A stretch of 64,000 nt of DNA from Peptoniphilus sp. GNH (GTDB lineage: Bacteria > Bacillota > Clostridia > Tissierellales > Peptoniphilaceae): NCBI GenBank assembly GCA_021307325.1, contig CP089931.1:1326979-1390978 (forward strand), written 5' to 3'. Below are positions 44,020 to 53,379 of the stretch, piece after piece. The position numbers and the translations under genes were made by a program. The notes under the pieces are model-generated. The model did no database searches. It was not told where the DNA came from and saw only the letters and a list, made by a program, of their open reading frames with translations. Each line of letters opens with the position of its first letter. The first letter of the stretch is position 1.

Positions 44020-44363
44020 AGAAGTACCTTTTCTAATATCAATTGATTATTTTCTGCTTCTAGCTTGTCAACTGTCGATTCTATTATTAGTTTGGACATT
44101 TCGTTTTCTTCTTTGTAAAGACTTTCCTTTTTTATGCCCTTTATTTTTATGACAAATTTTTCGCCGATTTCAAAAAGTATAAAAAGCTCTTTTGGTTCTT
44201 CTTCTAGAAGGCTTATGTTTAGAGCTTCTCCTACTGCCATTTTGATGTCTTCTACTGTTTCTAAGGAGACATTTTTACCAAGCAGGAGGCCTCCTATGAG
44301 GAGGCGGGTCGCTGGTAGATATTGCATTTTTTTAGGAATTTTGTATTCTATTAAATCAATCAT
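44016..44363 (-). CDS. Short RsbW/SpoIIAB-like anti-sigma protein with degenerate ATP site
   Basis: 115 residues, short against about 140-160 for RsbW. The position between an STAS antagonist and a sigma factor, and the helix VEDIKMAVGEALNISLL (residues 37-53), identify the HATPase_c/RsbW family. E46 is present but N49 is shifted by one from the usual E-x-x-x-N spacing, the following histidine is missing, and there is no D-x-G-x-G box after the last strand (VIKIKGIKKES). It may bind the sigma factor without kinase activity. It overlaps both neighbours. Confidence 0.72.
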   Translation of the reverse strand: MIDLIEYKIPKKMQYLPATRLLIGGLLLGKNVSLETVEDIKMAVGEALNISLLEEEPKELFILFEIGEKFVIKIKGIKKESLYKEENEMSKLIIESTVDKLEAENNQLILEKVLL

Positions 44364-44676
44364 CTGACCCGCTCCTTATTTCAAAAACTTCATCGAGTTT
44401 GGTTATTTTGAAGAGTTTTTCTATGTTGGGTTTTAGGTTTTCTAAGGATATTGTGTTGTTTTTGTCTTTTATTTCTTTTAAAAGATAGATCATGGCTCCC
44501 AAACCTGTGGAATCTACATATTCAAATTCATCGCCAACTATAACTATGTTTTTAGGATCTTCCTTGTACTTGTTTATTATTTCTGTCTTGAATATATCTG
44601 TGGAGTTTATGTCAAGTTCTCCTATGGGATAGACATAGAGCTTTTCTCTTGATTCAAATTTTAATCTGAAATCCAT
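44356..44676 (-). CDS. RsbV/SpoIIAA-like STAS anti-anti-sigma factor
   Basis: 106 residues, the usual STAS length. The phospho-acceptor motif is YVDSTGLGAMIYL near residue 50-60 (D-S-T-G), the site phosphorylated by the anti-sigma kinase in SpoIIAA/RsbV. Unphosphorylated STAS protein binds the anti-sigma and frees the sigma factor. The start lies eight bases after the gyrA stop with AGGAGG in between, and no terminator separates them, so the module is probably read from the gyrBA transcript. Confidence 0.88.
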   Translation of the reverse strand: MDFRLKFESREKLYVYPIGELDINSTDIFKTEIINKYKEDPKNIVIVGDEFEYVDSTGLGAMIYLLKEIKDKNNTISLENLKPNIEKLFKITKLDEVFEIRSGSDD

Positions 44677-44684
44677 ACTTCCTC

Positions 44685-47111
44685 CTAGTTTTCTCCAATA
44701 TATTTTGCTACGGCTACAATTTCAGAATCTTTTAAGTTCATGAGTTTTACTCCACTTGTTGCCCTGCCTTGGATGGAGATGTCTGCGGCTTCTATTCTGA
44801 TTATGACTCCTTTTTCTGTAATCATCATTAGCTCGTCTTCCTTATCTACTACTTTTGCACTCATTAGAGGACCTGTCTTTTCTTTGACGTTGTAGGTTAT
44901 AAGTCCCTTTCCTCCTCTATTTTGAATCTTGTATTCTTCTGTTTTTGTCATCTTTCCATAACCTTTTTCAGATATTACAAGCAGGTACTTGTCTTTGAAA
45001 TTGATATCAAAGCCTACAACTTGGTCGTCTTTTTCTAGTTTTATGCCTATGACTCCTATGGAATTTCTACCGAGGGGTCTTGTGTCTTTTTCTGAGAAAT
45101 TGATGGCTTTACCTTTTTTAGTTACAAGGATTATTTCGTCTTCTCCTGATGTGGGCCTTACTCCGACTAGGTTGTCGCCTTCTCTTAGGTTGATGCCTAT
45201 AATTCCCGATTTACGAATGTTTTTGTATTCATCAAGGTCCGTCTTTTTGATGTAACCTTCTTTGGTCACCATAAATAGATACTTGTCCTTGTGATTTTTG
45301 CTTATTGGCACGACTTCTGTCACTTCTTCTTTCTTTTGCAATTCCAAAAGATTTACTATGGCTGTTCCCCTAGCCTGTCTTGAGCCTTCGGGTATTTCAT
45401 AGGCTTTTTTGCAAAAGACTCTGCCTAAAGATGTGAAGAAGAGGATGTTGTCATGGGTTGATGTTATATAGAGATCTTTTACGAAGTCTTCTTCTCTAGT
45501 TGTGAGGGCTGAGACTCCCGTTCCCCCTCTTTTTTGAGGTTTGTAGGTGCCTTCTGGCATTCTTTTTATATAGCCAAATTGAGTCATGGTGACTACTACA
45601 TCTTCTTCTGGGATGAGGTCTTCTATATTTATTTCGCCTTCATCTGGAACTATTACTGTCCTTCTCAGATCCTTATATTTTTCTTTGATTTCTTCTAATT
45701 CTTCTATGACTACTTGGTCTAGGAGATTTTTGTTTTCCAAGATGGCCTTGAATTTTTGAATCTTTTTTATGAGATCTTCGTATTCAGCTTCTAACTTGTC
45801 TCTTTCCAAACCTGTTAGTCTTCTTATTTGCATACTTAATATTGCTTGACCTTGTTCTTTGGAAAGTCCAAATTCTTCTGTAAATTTATTTAAGGCTTCT
45901 TCATCTGTCTTGGATGATCTTACTATTTTTATTATTCTGTCTATGTTATCAAGGGCAATTTTTAAGCCTTCTATGATGTGGGCTCTAGCTTCAGCCTTTT
46001 TTAAATCAAAGCGGGTTCTTCTTGTTACTATTTCTTCTTGGTGCTTTATATAGTATTTTATGAGTTCTTTTAGGTTTAAAACTTTGGGAACTCCGTCTAC
46101 TAAGGCCAGATTTATAATGCCAAAGGTGATTTGCATTTGGGTGTTTTTGTAGAGATTGTTAAGTACCACGTTGGCGTTGGCATCTCTTTTTATCTCAATT
46201 ACAATCTTCATGCCTTTTCTGGAGGATTCGTCTCTTATGGCACTTATTCCTTCTAGTTTTTTATCTTTTACAAGTTCTGCAATCTTCATGATTAGATTGG
46301 CCTTGTTGACTTGATAGGGGATTTCTGTTACGAGAATCCTCTGCTTATTTTTGTATTCTTCTATTTCGGCTCTGGCTCTTACTTGGATTTTGCCTCTGCC
46401 CGTCTTATAGGCTCTTTCTATTCCATTTTTTCCAAGAATCAAGGCTCCTGTTGGAAAGTCTGGTCCCTTAATAGTTTTCATGAGTTCTTCAACTGATATG
46501 GACTTGTCTTTTATATAAAGCACGCAGGCATCTATGACTTCTTTTAGATTGTGAGGAGCCATATTTGTAGCCATGCCGACAGCTATACCAGCTGAACCAT
46601 TTACCAAAAGATTTGGAAATCTTGATGGAAGGACTGTCGGTTCTACTTCTCTTTCATCAAAGTTTGGAACAAAATCTACTGTGTCCTTGTTTATATCTTT
46701 TAGCATTTCAAGTGCCAAGGGTGACATTCTAATTTCTGTATACCTCATGGCTGCTGGCGGGTCTCCGTCTACTGTACCAAAGTTACCTTGACCGTCTGCT
46801 AAGAGATAGCGAGTGTTGAAGTCTTGAGCTAGTCTTACGGCTGCATCATAGATTGAGGAGTCGCCATGGGGGTGAAATTTACCCATGATTTCTCCGACAA
46901 GACTTGCGGATTTTCTATATCCCTTGTCTGGTGTGATGCCAAGGGTTTGCATTCCATAAATTATTCTTCTGTGGACTGGTTTTAAACCGTCTCTGACATC
47001 CGGAAGGGCACGTGATACTATGACACTCATGGAGTAGTCTAAGTAGGATGTACGCATTTTGTCTTCTATGGATGCGTCTATTATTCCTGTTTCTCTATTT
47101 TCTGTTTCCAT
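44685..47111 (-). CDS. gyrA: DNA gyrase subunit A
   Basis: 808 residues. The active-site tyrosine is in [10 protein letters not shown], and the quinolone-resistance region [10 protein letters not shown] has the susceptible-type S and D. Six C-terminal beta-pinwheel blades include the GyrA box region ([10 protein letters not shown]). GyrA breaks and rejoins DNA in the A2B2 gyrase that introduces negative supercoils. It follows gyrB by nine bases and leads directly into the sigma-factor module. Confidence 0.98.
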   Translation of the reverse strand: METENRETGIIDASIEDKMRTSYLDYSMSVIVSRALPDVRDGLKPVHRRIIYGMQTLGITPDKGYRKSASLVGEIMGKFHPHGDSSIYDAAVRLAQDFNTRYLLADGQGNFGTVDGDPPAAMRYTEIRMSPLALEMLKDINKDTVDFVPNFDEREVEPTVLPSRFPNLLVNGSAGIAVGMATNMAPHNLKEVIDACVLYIKDKSISVEELMKTIKGPDFPTGALILGKNGIERAYKTGRGKIQVRARAEIEEYKNKQRILVTEIPYQVNKANLIMKIAELVKDKKLEGISAIRDESSRKGMKIVIEIKRDANANVVLNNLYKNTQMQITFGIINLALVDGVPKVLNLKELIKYYIKHQEEIVTRRTRFDLKKAEARAHIIEGLKIALDNIDRIIKIVRSSKTDEEALNKFTEEFGLSKEQGQAILSMQIRRLTGLERDKLEAEYEDLIKKIQKFKAILENKNLLDQVVIEELEEIKEKYKDLRRTVIVPDEGEINIEDLIPEEDVVVTMTQFGYIKRMPEGTYKPQKRGGTGVSALTTREEDFVKDLYITSTHDNILFFTSLGRVFCKKAYEIPEGSRQARGTAIVNLLELQKKEEVTEVVPISKNHKDKYLFMVTKEGYIKKTDLDEYKNIRKSGIIGINLREGDNLVGVRPTSGEDEIILVTKKGKAINFSEKDTRPLGRNSIGVIGIKLEKDDQVVGFDINFKDKYLLVISEKGYGKMTKTEEYKIQNRGGKGLITYNVKEKTGPLMSAKVVDKEDELMMITEKGVIIRIEAADISIQGRATSGVKLMNLKDSEIVAVAKYIGEN

Positions 47112-47120
47112 TTTCCACTC

Positions 47121-49046
47121 CTATGCATCTATGTTTGTGGCGTAAATTGCATTTTCTTGAATAAATTCTCTTCTGGGGTCTACTTCTGATCCCATAAGGG
47201 TTGAGAATACTTCATCTGCTTCTACTAAGTCTTCTATTTGGACTTTTATCAAAATTCTCGAGTCTGGATTCATTGTGGTCTCCCAAAGTTGGTCGGCATT
47301 CATTTCTCCAAGTCCCTTGTATCTGGAAATTTTGTAATTCTTTTCTCTGCCAAGTTCTTTCATGGCTGAGTCAAGTTCTTCTTCAGAGTAGCAATATCTT
47401 ATGACTTTTTCCCCTCTTTTTATTCCAAATAGGGGTGATTTTGCCACATAGACATGACCTTCTTCTATGAGGGGTCTCATGTATCTAAAGAAGAATGTCA
47501 AAAGTAGGGTCATTATATGAGCACCGTCTACATCGGCATCTGTCATTATTATTATCTTTCCATATCTCAAGCCTTCTAATGAGAAATCGTCTCCTATACC
47601 CGTACCAAAGGCTGTGATCATATTTTTTATTTCTTCTGAATTTAAAATCTTGTCAAGTCTAGCCTTTTCTACGTTCATTATCTTTCCTCTAAGTGGGAGG
47701 ATGGCTTGAATTTCTGAGTCTCTTCCTGTTTTCGCAGTGCCGCCGGCAGAATCTCCTTCGACTAGAAAGATTTCATTTTGTCCTATATCTGAAAGATGAC
47801 AGTCCCAAAGTTTTCCGGGAAGTGCCATTGTATCTAGAACTGATTTTTTTCTGGTCAAATCTCTCGCCTTGCGAGCTGCTTCTCTTGCTCTTCTGGCTTG
47901 TAGGGCCTTGTCTAGAATCTGCTTGGCATCTTTTGGGCTTTCTTCCAAGAAGTTTATTAATTTGTCTGAAATTATAGAATCTACAATTCCTCTTATTTCA
48001 GAGTTTCCAAGTTTAGTTTTGGTTTGACCTTCGAATTGGGGATTGGGTAGCTTTACACTTATGACTCCAGAAAGTCCTTCTCTTACATCTTCTCCAGAGA
48101 GGTTTTCTTCTTTTTCTTTTATTATGTTGTACTTTCTTCCATAGTCATTTATAGTCCTTGTTAGGGCTGTTCTAAAGCCGGACATATGGGTTCCGCCTTC
48201 TTCTGTGTTGATGTTGTTGGCAAAGGTCAAAATTGTTTCAGAATAGGAATCTGTGTATTGGAAGGCAGCTTCTACTGCGACTCCTTCTTTTAATTCATCC
48301 ATATATATTATTTTATTGTGGATAGGTACTTTTTTCTTGTTTATAAATTCTACAAAACTTTTAATCCCACCTTCATAGTGGTAGGTGTCTTTTTTGTCAT
48401 TTCTATCGTCTATAAATTCAATTCTGATTCCCTTATTTAGAAATGCCATTTCTCTAAATCTCTTGGCTAGGATATCATAGTCAAATTCGACAGTTTCTTT
48501 GAATATTTCTGGATCTGGATAAAATATTATCTTGGTTCCAGTTTCTCCTTCTTCCGCTGTTCCTATGATTTGCAATTCACTTGTAGGATTTCCCTTTGAA
48601 AATTCTTGCTTGAATACTTTTCCTTCTCTTTTTACGATGGCTATGAGTTTGTTTGATAAGGCATTTACTACGGATACCCCTACTCCGTGTAGACCTCCAG
48701 AAACCTTATAGGCGTTATTGTCAAACTTTCCACCTGCATGAAGCACTGTGAGGACTGTTTCAAGTGTTGATTTTCCAGTTTGTGGATGGGTCTTTGTAGG
48801 TATTCCCGATCCGTTGTCTTCTACTGAGGCTGCCCCATCTTTTTCCAATCTTATTGTTATTTTGTCGCAAATTCCCGCAAGGGCCTCGTCAATTGAGTTG
48901 TCAACTACTTCATAAACCATGTGGTGAAGACCTCTAGGTCCTGTCGAACCTATATACATACCAGGTCTTGTCCTTACCGGCTCTAGCCCTGTTAAGACTC
49001 TTATGTCGTCTGCATCATAATGTCTACTAGTTTTTGATTTTACCAT
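47121..49046 (-). CDS. gyrB: DNA gyrase subunit B
   Basis: 641 residues, the short Gram-positive form. GHKL ATPase domain: VVDNSIDEALAG (with N and E of the ATP site) and GLHGVGVSVVNALS. TOPRIM domain: VEGDSAGGTAKTGRD and MTDADVDGAHI. The C-terminus is PRREFIQENA. It supplies ATP hydrolysis to gyrase. Fifteen bases after recF, nine before gyrA. Confidence 0.98.
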   Translation of the reverse strand: MVKSKTSRHYDADDIRVLTGLEPVRTRPGMYIGSTGPRGLHHMVYEVVDNSIDEALAGICDKITIRLEKDGAASVEDNGSGIPTKTHPQTGKSTLETVLTVLHAGGKFDNNAYKVSGGLHGVGVSVVNALSNKLIAIVKREGKVFKQEFSKGNPTSELQIIGTAEEGETGTKIIFYPDPEIFKETVEFDYDILAKRFREMAFLNKGIRIEFIDDRNDKKDTYHYEGGIKSFVEFINKKKVPIHNKIIYMDELKEGVAVEAAFQYTDSYSETILTFANNINTEEGGTHMSGFRTALTRTINDYGRKYNIIKEKEENLSGEDVREGLSGVISVKLPNPQFEGQTKTKLGNSEIRGIVDSIISDKLINFLEESPKDAKQILDKALQARRAREAARKARDLTRKKSVLDTMALPGKLWDCHLSDIGQNEIFLVEGDSAGGTAKTGRDSEIQAILPLRGKIMNVEKARLDKILNSEEIKNMITAFGTGIGDDFSLEGLRYGKIIIMTDADVDGAHIMTLLLTFFFRYMRPLIEEGHVYVAKSPLFGIKRGEKVIRYCYSEEELDSAMKELGREKNYKISRYKGLGEMNADQLWETTMNPDSRILIKVQIEDLVEADEVFSTLMGSEVDPRREFIQENAIYATNIDA

Positions 49047-49061
49047 TATAATTCTTATCTC

Positions 49062-50126
49062 CTAAATTCTGATTATGTTAGCATCTTCTTCATATATGTC
49101 AAAATCAGTTGTTGTAATAAATGATTGAAGATCTCCCAAGTTTGAAAATAAATCTTTTCTTCTTTTTTCATCCAATTCTGAAAAAACATCGTCTAAGAGG
49201 AGAATCGGATTTATTCCTCTTAGTTCTTTTACCAGCTGACACTCTGAAATTTTTAGTGCCAAAACTGCTGATCGCACCTGACCTTGAGATCCGAAGTCTT
49301 TTAAATCTTTTTGATTAAAATAAAATTCTAAATCTTCTCTATGAGGTCCGATGCCGGTGTTTCCAAAATATCTATCTCTTTCTAAGTTATCTTTCAAAAG
49401 TTTTAAAAATTCTTTTTGCATTTCTCTTTCATCTTCCATATATTCAAGACAAGATTTGTAGGATATATGAAATTTTGCATCTTGCGAAAATATTTTTTTG
49501 AAATTTAAGGCTGAAACTTGCAAGAGTCTGTCTATATATCTTTTTCTACTTCTTATTAGGTAGCTTCCGTATTTTACCAACTGTCTATCATATATGTTTA
49601 TTAAGCTGTCAAAATCCTTGGTATTTCTCATTTTTAAGAGTTTATTTCTCTGAGCAAGGACTTTTTTGTAATTTTTGTTGTTAAATTCATAGATGTAGGT
49701 CAAGTTTTCCAAACAGGAGTCTAGGAAGTTTCTCCTGTCTTGGGGCGAGCCTTTTATCATGAATATGTCATCCGGAGTGAAAACCACCTTGCTTCCTATT
49801 TGAGCAAGTTCTCTCAAGGATTTGATTACTTTTTCATTTATATAGATGGTCTTTACTTCTTTTGTCATTAAAATTTTAATGTCATATATAAGACCTGCTA
49901 TATCAGCCTTGGCCTCTATACACATGGCCTCTGCTTGAAAATTTATGAGGTCCTTGTCTTTTGAATTTCTAAAACTTTTGCCATTTATACACATGCCTAT
50001 GGCTTCTAGGAGGTTGGTCTTACCCCTGCCATTTTCTCCTAAAATTATATTTTTGTGTTCGCTTGGCTTTAAAATATATGACCTGTACGACCTAAAATCT
50101 ACAAGCCGTAGGCTTAAAATTTTCAT
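49062..50126 (-). CDS. recF: RecF recombination/gap-repair ATPase
   Basis: 354 residues. Walker A is LGENGRGKTNLLEAI (with G-K-T at about 36-38), the signature region is GSQGQVRSAVLALK, and Walker B is PILLLDDVFSELD. RecF loads RecA at single-strand gaps with RecO and RecR. It lies between yaaA and gyrB in the conserved dnaN-yaaA-recF-gyrB order. Confidence 0.97.
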   Translation of the reverse strand: MKILSLRLVDFRSYRSYILKPSEHKNIILGENGRGKTNLLEAIGMCINGKSFRNSKDKDLINFQAEAMCIEAKADIAGLIYDIKILMTKEVKTIYINEKVIKSLRELAQIGSKVVFTPDDIFMIKGSPQDRRNFLDSCLENLTYIYEFNNKNYKKVLAQRNKLLKMRNTKDFDSLINIYDRQLVKYGSYLIRSRKRYIDRLLQVSALNFKKIFSQDAKFHISYKSCLEYMEDEREMQKEFLKLLKDNLERDRYFGNTGIGPHREDLEFYFNQKDLKDFGSQGQVRSAVLALKISECQLVKELRGINPILLLDDVFSELDEKRRKDLFSNLGDLQSFITTTDFDIYEEDANIIRI

Positions 50127-50133
50127 TTTCCAC

Positions 50134-50340
50134 CTATTTTATTAGTATTTCTTGATTTTCAAAAAGAACCTTGTCTTTGGGTCTTAGTTTTTTACCTCTC
50201 ATGGTACAGATTTCTCCATTTACCTTGACTAGCCCTTCTAAGATTAATTGTTTTGCTTCTCCACCAGAGTAAACTAGATTTAAGACTTTTAAGAGGTCTT
50301 GGAGCTTTATATATTCTGTTTCCAGCTTAAATTCGATCAT
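50134..50340 (-). CDS. yaaA: YaaA, small S4-domain RNA-binding protein
   Basis: 68 residues forming a single S4 domain (LQDLLKVLNLVYSGGEAKQ, then VKVNGEICTMRGKKLRPKD). Proteins of this family always sit between dnaN and recF in Firmicutes; their RNA target is not established here. Its start overlaps the dnaN stop by 4 bases. Confidence 0.93.
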   Translation of the reverse strand: MIEFKLETEYIKLQDLLKVLNLVYSGGEAKQLILEGLVKVNGEICTMRGKKLRPKDKVLFENQEILIK

Positions 50341-51431
50341 CCTGCCAACCTCACTGGTAATACTAAGTAGAGGTAGGACTCATCATCTACTCCTTTTATG
50401 ATAAGAGGATTTACTGAATCTATGAAGTTTAGCCTTACTTCTTCGTCTTCCATTATTTTTAATCCGTCTAGAAGGTATTTGGAGTTGAAGGCTATTTGTA
50501 TTTCCCTGCCTTCCATTTGACAGAAAATATCTTCTTTTACATCTCCTATTTCTGAATTGGAAGATATATTTAGTATTTGGTCTTTTATTTCAACTCTCAC
50601 AAGATTGGCTCTTTCTTCTTTTGCAAGTAAAGACGCTCTTTCTAATGAATTTATGAGTTCTCTTCTTATGACCTTGGCGACTAAATCATGGTCTTTTCTT
50701 ATTAGCTCATCATAAGAAAAGAATTCACCTGCTAGTAAGGTCGAATAAAGGCAAGTAGACTCACTTTCAAAGGAAATTGCATTTAGACTTGTTATGATTT
50801 TTACTTCTCCTTCTTCCGGCAAGATTTTTGAAAGCTCTGTAAGCGATCTTGCCGGTATGATTGATTTTTCTTCTAAATCCACTTGTAAGTCAACCCTTTT
50901 TAGGGCCAATCTAAAACCATCTAGGGCTACAAAATTTATATGGTCTTTTTTTATGTGCATAAGAACACCGGTGAAGGTCTTTCTTATTTCATCTTGTGAA
51001 ACCGCAAAACTTGTCTGCCTTATGGCTGTCTTTAGTTCTTGGCAATCCATTGTGAAACTTTGACTTCCGCTTATGGAAGGTATTTCAGGAAAACCTGATG
51101 CTGAGTGAATGCTTATGTTGAATTTTGACTTTTCGCATTTTATATTCATCATATTTTTGTCAACAGTGATGTCTATTAAGGCGTCTGGTAGCTTTCTTAT
51201 GATGTCTCCGAAAAGTTTGGATGCTACAACAAATTCCCCATCTTCTGTGGACTTGCATTCTATTTTTGTAACTATACTTATTATGTTGTCAGTTGCGAAA
51301 AGAGTTATGGTATTGTCTTTTACTCTTACATAGATGCCTTCTAGTAGAGGATCTGTTGTCCTAGTCGAGATTGCTTTTTGTACTGTTGATATAGCTTGAT
51401 TTAAGGAAATTTTATTTATTTTGAAATTCAT
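50337..51431 (-). CDS. dnaN: DNA polymerase III beta sliding clamp
   Basis: 364 residues from the ATG at 51431 (MNFKINKISL), which has AGGAGG four bases upstream. A longer reading frame starting at 51506 would run through the origin unwinding region and add a non-homologous hydrophobic leader, so I rejected it. Three clamp domains are visible; the C-terminus ends LYLVLPVRLAG as in other beta clamps. The clamp tethers DNA polymerase III and other proteins to DNA. Confidence 0.97.
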   Translation of the reverse strand: MNFKINKISLNQAISTVQKAISTRTTDPLLEGIYVRVKDNTITLFATDNIISIVTKIECKSTEDGEFVVASKLFGDIIRKLPDALIDITVDKNMMNIKCEKSKFNISIHSASGFPEIPSISGSQSFTMDCQELKTAIRQTSFAVSQDEIRKTFTGVLMHIKKDHINFVALDGFRLALKRVDLQVDLEEKSIIPARSLTELSKILPEEGEVKIITSLNAISFESESTCLYSTLLAGEFFSYDELIRKDHDLVAKVIRRELINSLERASLLAKEERANLVRVEIKDQILNISSNSEIGDVKEDIFCQMEGREIQIAFNSKYLLDGLKIMEDEEVRLNFIDSVNPLIIKGVDDESYLYLVLPVRLAG

Positions 51432-51578
51432 TGTTCCTCCTAGATATAATAGATATATATTTAGTAATAGTAGTAGTACTTGTTGATTTGTTAATAAGTC
51501 CATCAAATAATAAAAAGTAGAACTTTTTTATTTGGATAAGTTGTGGATAAGTTTTTTATAAGTTTATTTTTATCCACA
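51432..51578. other. oriC, downstream half: dnaA-dnaN intergenic region with unwinding element
   Basis: Contains DnaA boxes at 51542-51550 (TGTGGATAA, perfect) and 51570-51578 (TTATCCACA, perfect), a one-mismatch box at 51531-51539 (TTTGGATAA), and weaker two-mismatch copies near 51489. A run of trinucleotides (51462-51476) and an AT-rich stretch (51431-51461) follow. This is the arrangement of a Bacillus-type origin unwinding region. Confidence 0.85.
51462..51476 (+). promoter_or_regulatory. DnaA-trio element
   Basis: Plus strand reads TAG TAA TAG TAG TAG, five consecutive trios, running 5-prime to 3-prime toward the DnaA boxes and bordered on the other side by AT-rich DNA. In Bacillus subtilis such 3-prime-GAT-5-prime trios guide the DnaA filament onto one strand to open the origin. 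Confidence 0.75.
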
Positions 51579-52931
51579 TTAGGATTTTATTTTTGCCAAA
51601 ATCTGCTTTATTTTTACTTTAAATTCCGTAGATTCTTCCATATTTTTACTTATCTTATCTATGGCGTGAATTACAGTTGAGTGATCTCTTCCTCCAAACT
51701 CCTCTCCTATTCTAGGAAGAGATAGTTCAGTTAGTTCTCTTGTTATATACATGGCAATTTGCCTCGGGAAGGCTATGTTTGCTGTCCTCTTTTTGGAGTT
51801 TAGATCTTGAACCGAGATTTGAAATTCTTTTGCTACAACTTGCTTTATATAGTCCGAATTTATGACTTTTTTCTTTTTGGAATCTATCAAATCTTTTAAT
51901 ACTATCTTGGCTATATCTGTTGAGATATTTCCATTTACAAGCTTGGAATAGGCTATGATACTAGAAAGAGCTCCCTCTAGCTCTCTGATGTTGCTTCTGA
52001 CATTTTCAGCTATTAAATTTATGATTTCTGCATCCACTTCAAAGCCTTCTGAATCGGCCTTATTTCTCAAAATGGCTATTCTAGTTTCCAAATCTGGCGG
52101 GCCTATATCCACAACAATGCCCCAGGCAAATCTTGAAATAAGTCTTTCTTCTAGTTTTTTGATTTCCTTGGGAGGCTTATCAGATGTCAAGACTATCTGT
52201 TTATTTCTGGAGTGAAGTTCGTTAAAGGTATTAAAAAACTCCTCCTGAGTGGTGTCTTTGTCAGCTATAAATTGGATATCATCTATTAGAAGAAGGTCGA
52301 CAGATCGGTATTTTTGTCGAAATTTTTCATTAGTTCCCTTTTGAATTGAATTTATGAGTTCGTTTGTAAACTGCTCACTTGTGACATAGAGAACTTTTTT
52401 GTTCGGGTCTTGTTCCAAATAAAAATGACCTATGGCCTGCATAAGGTGAGTTTTACCAAGTCCAACTCCACCATATATAAAAAGAGGGTTGGCCTGCACT
52501 CTAGAAGGGTCGTCATAATTTTCAGCTACTTGAAGGGAGATTGCCCTGGCAAATTCGTTTGATTTTCCAACTACGAATGTATCGAAGGTGTATTTTTCGT
52601 TGAGCCTTGAAAAATTTCTAAAAATATCTTCCTTTTTTATATGTAGAGAATCTTTGATGTCAAAATCTTCTTGATCATCTGTTGAAATTTTTATCTCAAA
52701 ATCTACACCTGTGACTTCCCTAACAGAATCTTTTATGAGTTTGAAATGCTTGGGAGTGTTGTTTAAATAAGTTGAAATAAAAGCTGTGGGAACAGTCATT
52801 GCAAAAATATTTTTATCATAATCTATGGACTTGTATTTTAATTTAGAAAACCAGGTGTGATAAGTCGCCGGGTTCATGGAATTTTTTTCTATTATTTTCA
52901 TTATTTTAGAAAATAGCCCGTCCATTTCCAT
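51579..52931 (-). CDS. dnaA: Chromosomal replication initiator DnaA
   Basis: 450 residues from the ATG at 52931, preceded by AGGAGGG; a frame extending to 53021 would run into a perfect DnaA box and adds no homologous sequence. Domain I 1-80 (MDGLFSKIMKIIEKNS), linker to about 115, AAA+ domain with Walker A GGVGLGKTHLMQA and Walker B LLIDDIQF, and domain IV with the DNA-binding signature RDHSTVIHAIDKI. It binds DnaA boxes on both sides of its own gene. Confidence 0.98.
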   Translation of the reverse strand: MEMDGLFSKIMKIIEKNSMNPATYHTWFSKLKYKSIDYDKNIFAMTVPTAFISTYLNNTPKHFKLIKDSVREVTGVDFEIKISTDDQEDFDIKDSLHIKKEDIFRNFSRLNEKYTFDTFVVGKSNEFARAISLQVAENYDDPSRVQANPLFIYGGVGLGKTHLMQAIGHFYLEQDPNKKVLYVTSEQFTNELINSIQKGTNEKFRQKYRSVDLLLIDDIQFIADKDTTQEEFFNTFNELHSRNKQIVLTSDKPPKEIKKLEERLISRFAWGIVVDIGPPDLETRIAILRNKADSEGFEVDAEIINLIAENVRSNIRELEGALSSIIAYSKLVNGNISTDIAKIVLKDLIDSKKKKVINSDYIKQVVAKEFQISVQDLNSKKRTANIAFPRQIAMYITRELTELSLPRIGEEFGGRDHSTVIHAIDKISKNMEESTEFKVKIKQILAKIKS

Positions 52932-53049
52932 ATTGAAATAGCCCTCCTCTTTTGTAGTGATGTGGAAAACATCTTTATAATCAACAAAATTATTGCAGCT
53001 TAAAAAGTGACTTATCCACAAAGTATAAACAGGTTGTTTATAAAAATTA

Positions 53050-53073
53050 AGTATAATTGCTTGTAAAAAGCAA
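53050..53073 (-). promoter_or_regulatory. dnaA promoter with internal palindrome
   Basis: Minus strand -10 TATACT at 53050-53055; the spacer contains TTGCTT / AAGCAA (53057-53073) and the adjacent -35 area abuts the perfect DnaA box at 53076-53084, so autoregulation by DnaA is likely. No good -35. Confidence 0.5.
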
Positions 53074-53180
53074 ATTTATCCACAATTATTTTATCAAAAA
53101 GCCAAAAACTTATCAACAAAGTATCCACAGGCAAATTTGTCAAAAAATCCTTAAAAAAGTGGTATTTGTAGACAAAAAAC

Positions 53181-53210
53181 TTGACATAAGGGTCTGGTGG
53201 TCAATATAAT
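53181..53210 (+). promoter_or_regulatory. rpmH promoter
   Basis: TTGACA at 53181-53186 and TATAAT at 53205-53210 with an 18-base spacer: both hexamers are consensus. Expected for a strongly expressed ribosomal protein operon. Confidence 0.88.
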
Positions 53211-53241
53211 ACTAGTTAGCTTTACGAAAGGAGGGATAAAT

Positions 53242-53376
53242 GTGAAAAGAACATTTCAACCAAAAAATAAGTCTAGAAAAAGAGAACACGGTTTTAGAGC
53301 TAGAATGAGAACTAAAAACGGTCGTGCTGTTTTGAAGGCTAGAAGAAGAAAGGGTAGAAAGAGACTTTCCGCATAA
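53242..53376 (+). CDS. rpmH: Ribosomal protein L34
   Basis: 44 residues starting at GTG, reading [18 protein letters not shown] and ending RKRLSA, the universal L34 sequence. An AAGGAGGGATAAAT ribosome site precedes it. An ATG two bases before the GTG is out of frame and is followed at once by a stop codon. L34 is part of the large ribosomal subunit. First gene of rpmH-rnpA-yidD-yidC-jag. Confidence 0.97.
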   Translation: MKRTFQPKNKSRKREHGFRARMRTKNGRAVLKARRRKGRKRLSA

Positions 53377-53379
53377 GTT

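Larger units (their letters stand above)
52932..53241. other. oriC, upstream half: dnaA-rpmH intergenic region
   Basis: DnaA boxes at 53012-53020 and 53076-53084 (both TTATCCACA, perfect), 53110-53118 (TTATCAACA) and 53121-53129 (GTATCCACA). It also holds the dnaA promoter on the minus strand and the rpmH promoter on the plus strand. Genes diverge from here in both directions, the expected origin signature. Confidence 0.9.

Noticed and set aside
51432-51506. Longer DnaN start at 51506
   Set aside because: Would translate the origin unwinding element; the ATG at 51431 has AGGAGG at ideal spacing.
52932-53021. Longer DnaA start at 53021
   Set aside because: Runs through a perfect DnaA box and adds 30 non-homologous residues; the ATG at 52931 has a strong ribosome site.
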